DNA of 64,000 nucleotides, from assembly GCA_033557465.1 (NCBI GenBank), contig CM066051.1:106307026-106371025 (forward strand), written 5' to 3'. A program made the position numbers and the translations under genes. Under the pieces are notes generated by a model. It was not told the DNA's origin and searched no databases. It was given only the letters and a program-made list of their open reading frames with translations. Shown here in pieces: positions 62,739 through 64,000 of the stretch (positions are counted from its first letter, which is position 1; each line of letters opens with the position of its first letter). Source of the DNA: Ichthyophis bannanicus. Taxonomy: Eukaryota; Chordata; Amphibia; Gymnophiona; Ichthyophiidae.

Positions 62739-64000
62739 ACACTAAAAAAAATTTTTTTAAACTGCCTCTAATGTTTCGATTGATTTTTACGTCTTTTGGT
62801 GCGCTGAATCCAAATCTGGTAACCAATTTGCTCCATCACGTACAGATTTTTTGCTACATTGGGTTAGCAGTTTGAGGTGAACGTTTCAGATTGAGTGCGA
62901 TCGAGATAAAAGTTTCTTGGATGAATTCTTTATACTAATTGTTTAGTAGTTATTCAAATAAGAATAAAGAAAATTGTAACAAGGCAGCACATAAGAATAG
63001 AGTAATGTCAACAAAACACACTGTGATGGTAGCAAAATTGTCTGCACTTAAAACAGCCACATACATGTGCACAAACATTGAGCATATAAGAGCGAGGTTA
63101 GACACAAAGCAAAGCAAAGCAAAGCAAAGAAATGTGCAAAAAATGTTGTACAGGTATGTATGTAAGAATAGAAAACGCAAACCGCACCATTGCAATACAT
63201 GAAGACAAACACCCGATGGTGTGAAAATAAAATTCTAATAAATGAGATCCGACACTGTGGTAATAACTAGCAAATTTTTATTTCAAAGTTTAGTAAAAAC
63301 ACGATATTTGTCAACACAGTTTAGATTTTAAAGTCATTCTTGGGTCAATCAATCTCCTGGTGGGCCCGTTTCTTCTTCCCCCGAATGCTTCTCTTGGTGC
63401 GCTGCTTGGCGTATTTTTCATCTGGGGTTTCCCGCAGCAGCAACCAGCAGAAATCAGCCATCATAGTGGTGTTCCATCTTCCTTGGTACCTTCTCTCTGC
63501 GTCCTTGATGTCCTGGTGCAACCTTTCACCTTGTTCTTCACTGTACGCCCCCAAGTTTTCGGGAAAGTAGTTCACATGGGAGTGCAAGAAATGGACTTTC
63601 AGGCTCATGTTACAGCCTTGTTCTTTGAAGGCATTGAGCATCCTGGCAACAATATCCTTATAGTTCTCATCCCGCCTGTTCCCCAAGAATTTGAGAACAA
63701 CATCCTTGAAGGAATCCCAGGCTTCTTTTTCCTTCTCAGACATCGTTTCAGCGAATGCTCCATCTGAAATGAGTTTCCTTATATCAGGGCCAACAAACAC
63801 TCCTTCCTTTAGCTTTGCTTCAGAAAGTCGGGGGAACTTTGAGCAAAGGTACCGAAAGCACTCACCATCTTTTGGAAGGGACTTGATGAATTGCTTAATG
63901 AGACCCAACTTAATGTGGAGAGGTGGTAATAGAATTTTATCACGAGGTACCAAGCTCTCATGAAGAACATTTTTCTCACCGGGTCTCAAATACTCCCGAA
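62739..64000 (-). mobile_element. Unclassified transposon-like element, runs off the window
   Basis: It begins immediately where CR1 coding is cut. The first 600 bp are non-coding and AT-rich (AAAAAAAATTTTTTTAAAC near 62745, with AGCAAAGCAAAGCAAAGCAA near 63110), then a conserved minus frame starts at its 3' end 63345. No terminal repeat can be confirmed because the other end is outside. Confidence 0.5.
63345..63989 (-). CDS. Conserved transposon-associated protein of unknown function, C-terminal part
   Basis: 214 codons, probably the C-terminal part of a longer frame. The sequence includes PPLHIKLGLIKQFIKSLPKD, CFRYLCSKFPRLSEAKLKEG, FVGPDIRKL, KVHFLHSHVNYFPENLGAYS, EEQGERLHQDIKDAERRYQG and RWNTTMMADFCWLLLRE. 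I recall similar proteins from many animal genomes in multicopy, uncharacterised form (insects, spiders, fish), which suggests a DNA transposon gene. The conserved H-x-H, E-E-Q-G-E-R and H-Q-D residues could be catalytic, but I cannot name the superfamily. The basic tail (KKKRAHQEID) may be a nuclear signal. The frame looks intact. Confidence 0.7.
   Translation of the reverse strand: MRPGEKNVLHESLVPRDKILLPPLHIKLGLIKQFIKSLPKDGECFRYLCSKFPRLSEAKLKEGVFVGPDIRKLISDGAFAETMSEKEKEAWDSFKDVVLKFLGNRRDENYKDIVARMLNAFKEQGCNMSLKVHFLHSHVNYFPENLGAYSEEQGERLHQDIKDAERRYQGRWNTTMMADFCWLLLRETPDEKYAKQRTKRSIRGKKKRAHQEID

Overview
The window is vertebrate genomic DNA built almost entirely of transposable elements. I found no host gene exon, rRNA or tRNA gene. 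CR1, L2-like and L1/Tx1-like LINEs, tRNA-headed SINEs, hAT, mariner and Harbinger DNA transposons and retroviral LTRs all occur together. LINE tails ending in GTAGTAGTAG or in a GTAAACCGC...GCGGTATATAAA stem are common. This mix fits a large amphibian genome, and a caecilian is my best guess. That is an inference from repeat style, not from a diagnostic gene.

Layout. 1-6.9 kb: a minus-strand endogenous retrovirus (gag, pro, pol, first codons of env). It is decayed by frame breaks and has no 5' LTR. 7.2-11.4 kb: two tandem arrays, a 46-bp minisatellite carrying two copies of one SINE insertion and a 115-bp minisatellite. 11.4-17.6 kb: three solo LTRs (A, B1 nested in A, and C). 17.8-36.8 kb: LINE fragments on both strands, including a near-complete L1-type ORF2 (minus) and an intact-looking L1-type ORF1 (plus). 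36.8-53.6 kb: a 16.8-kb Harbinger-type transposon inserted in a SINE. It has matching terminal inverted repeats and a TAA duplication, and it is loaded with CR1, hAT, mariner and LTR insertions and a 1.15-kb tandem duplication. 53.7-62.7 kb: plus-strand CR1 copies (one with an ORF1 esterase domain, broken by LTR B2 and by a mosaic LINE) and a long minus-strand CR1 ORF2. 62.7-64 kb: the start of an unclassified element with a conserved 214-codon ORF.

The most unusual signal is a group of five solo LTRs (A 11438-14283, B1 12350-13875, C 16107-17448, D 39756-41135 minus, B2 56523-58073). Each has TG...CA ends, a 4-bp target duplication (one with a mismatch) and a late AATAAA. In all five a long reading frame starts in the same phase at the first base of the LTR (TGT, Cys). 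It runs through most of U3 and ends just after an acidic stretch and the motif M-D-C-[ST]. The phase suggests the frame enters the LTR from the internal region of the parent element. That would be a U3-encoded accessory protein, an arrangement like MMTV sag or foamy-virus bel genes, but with a basic, hydrophilic product I do not recognise. LTR A also seeded the 115-bp satellite: each unit is 67 bp of the LTR edge plus 48 bp of target DNA.

The elements do not act together as a pathway. The order of nesting gives relative ages, for example CR1 before LTR B2, the LINE-tail array before LTR C, LTR A before B1, and SINE before Harbinger before CR1 before hAT.
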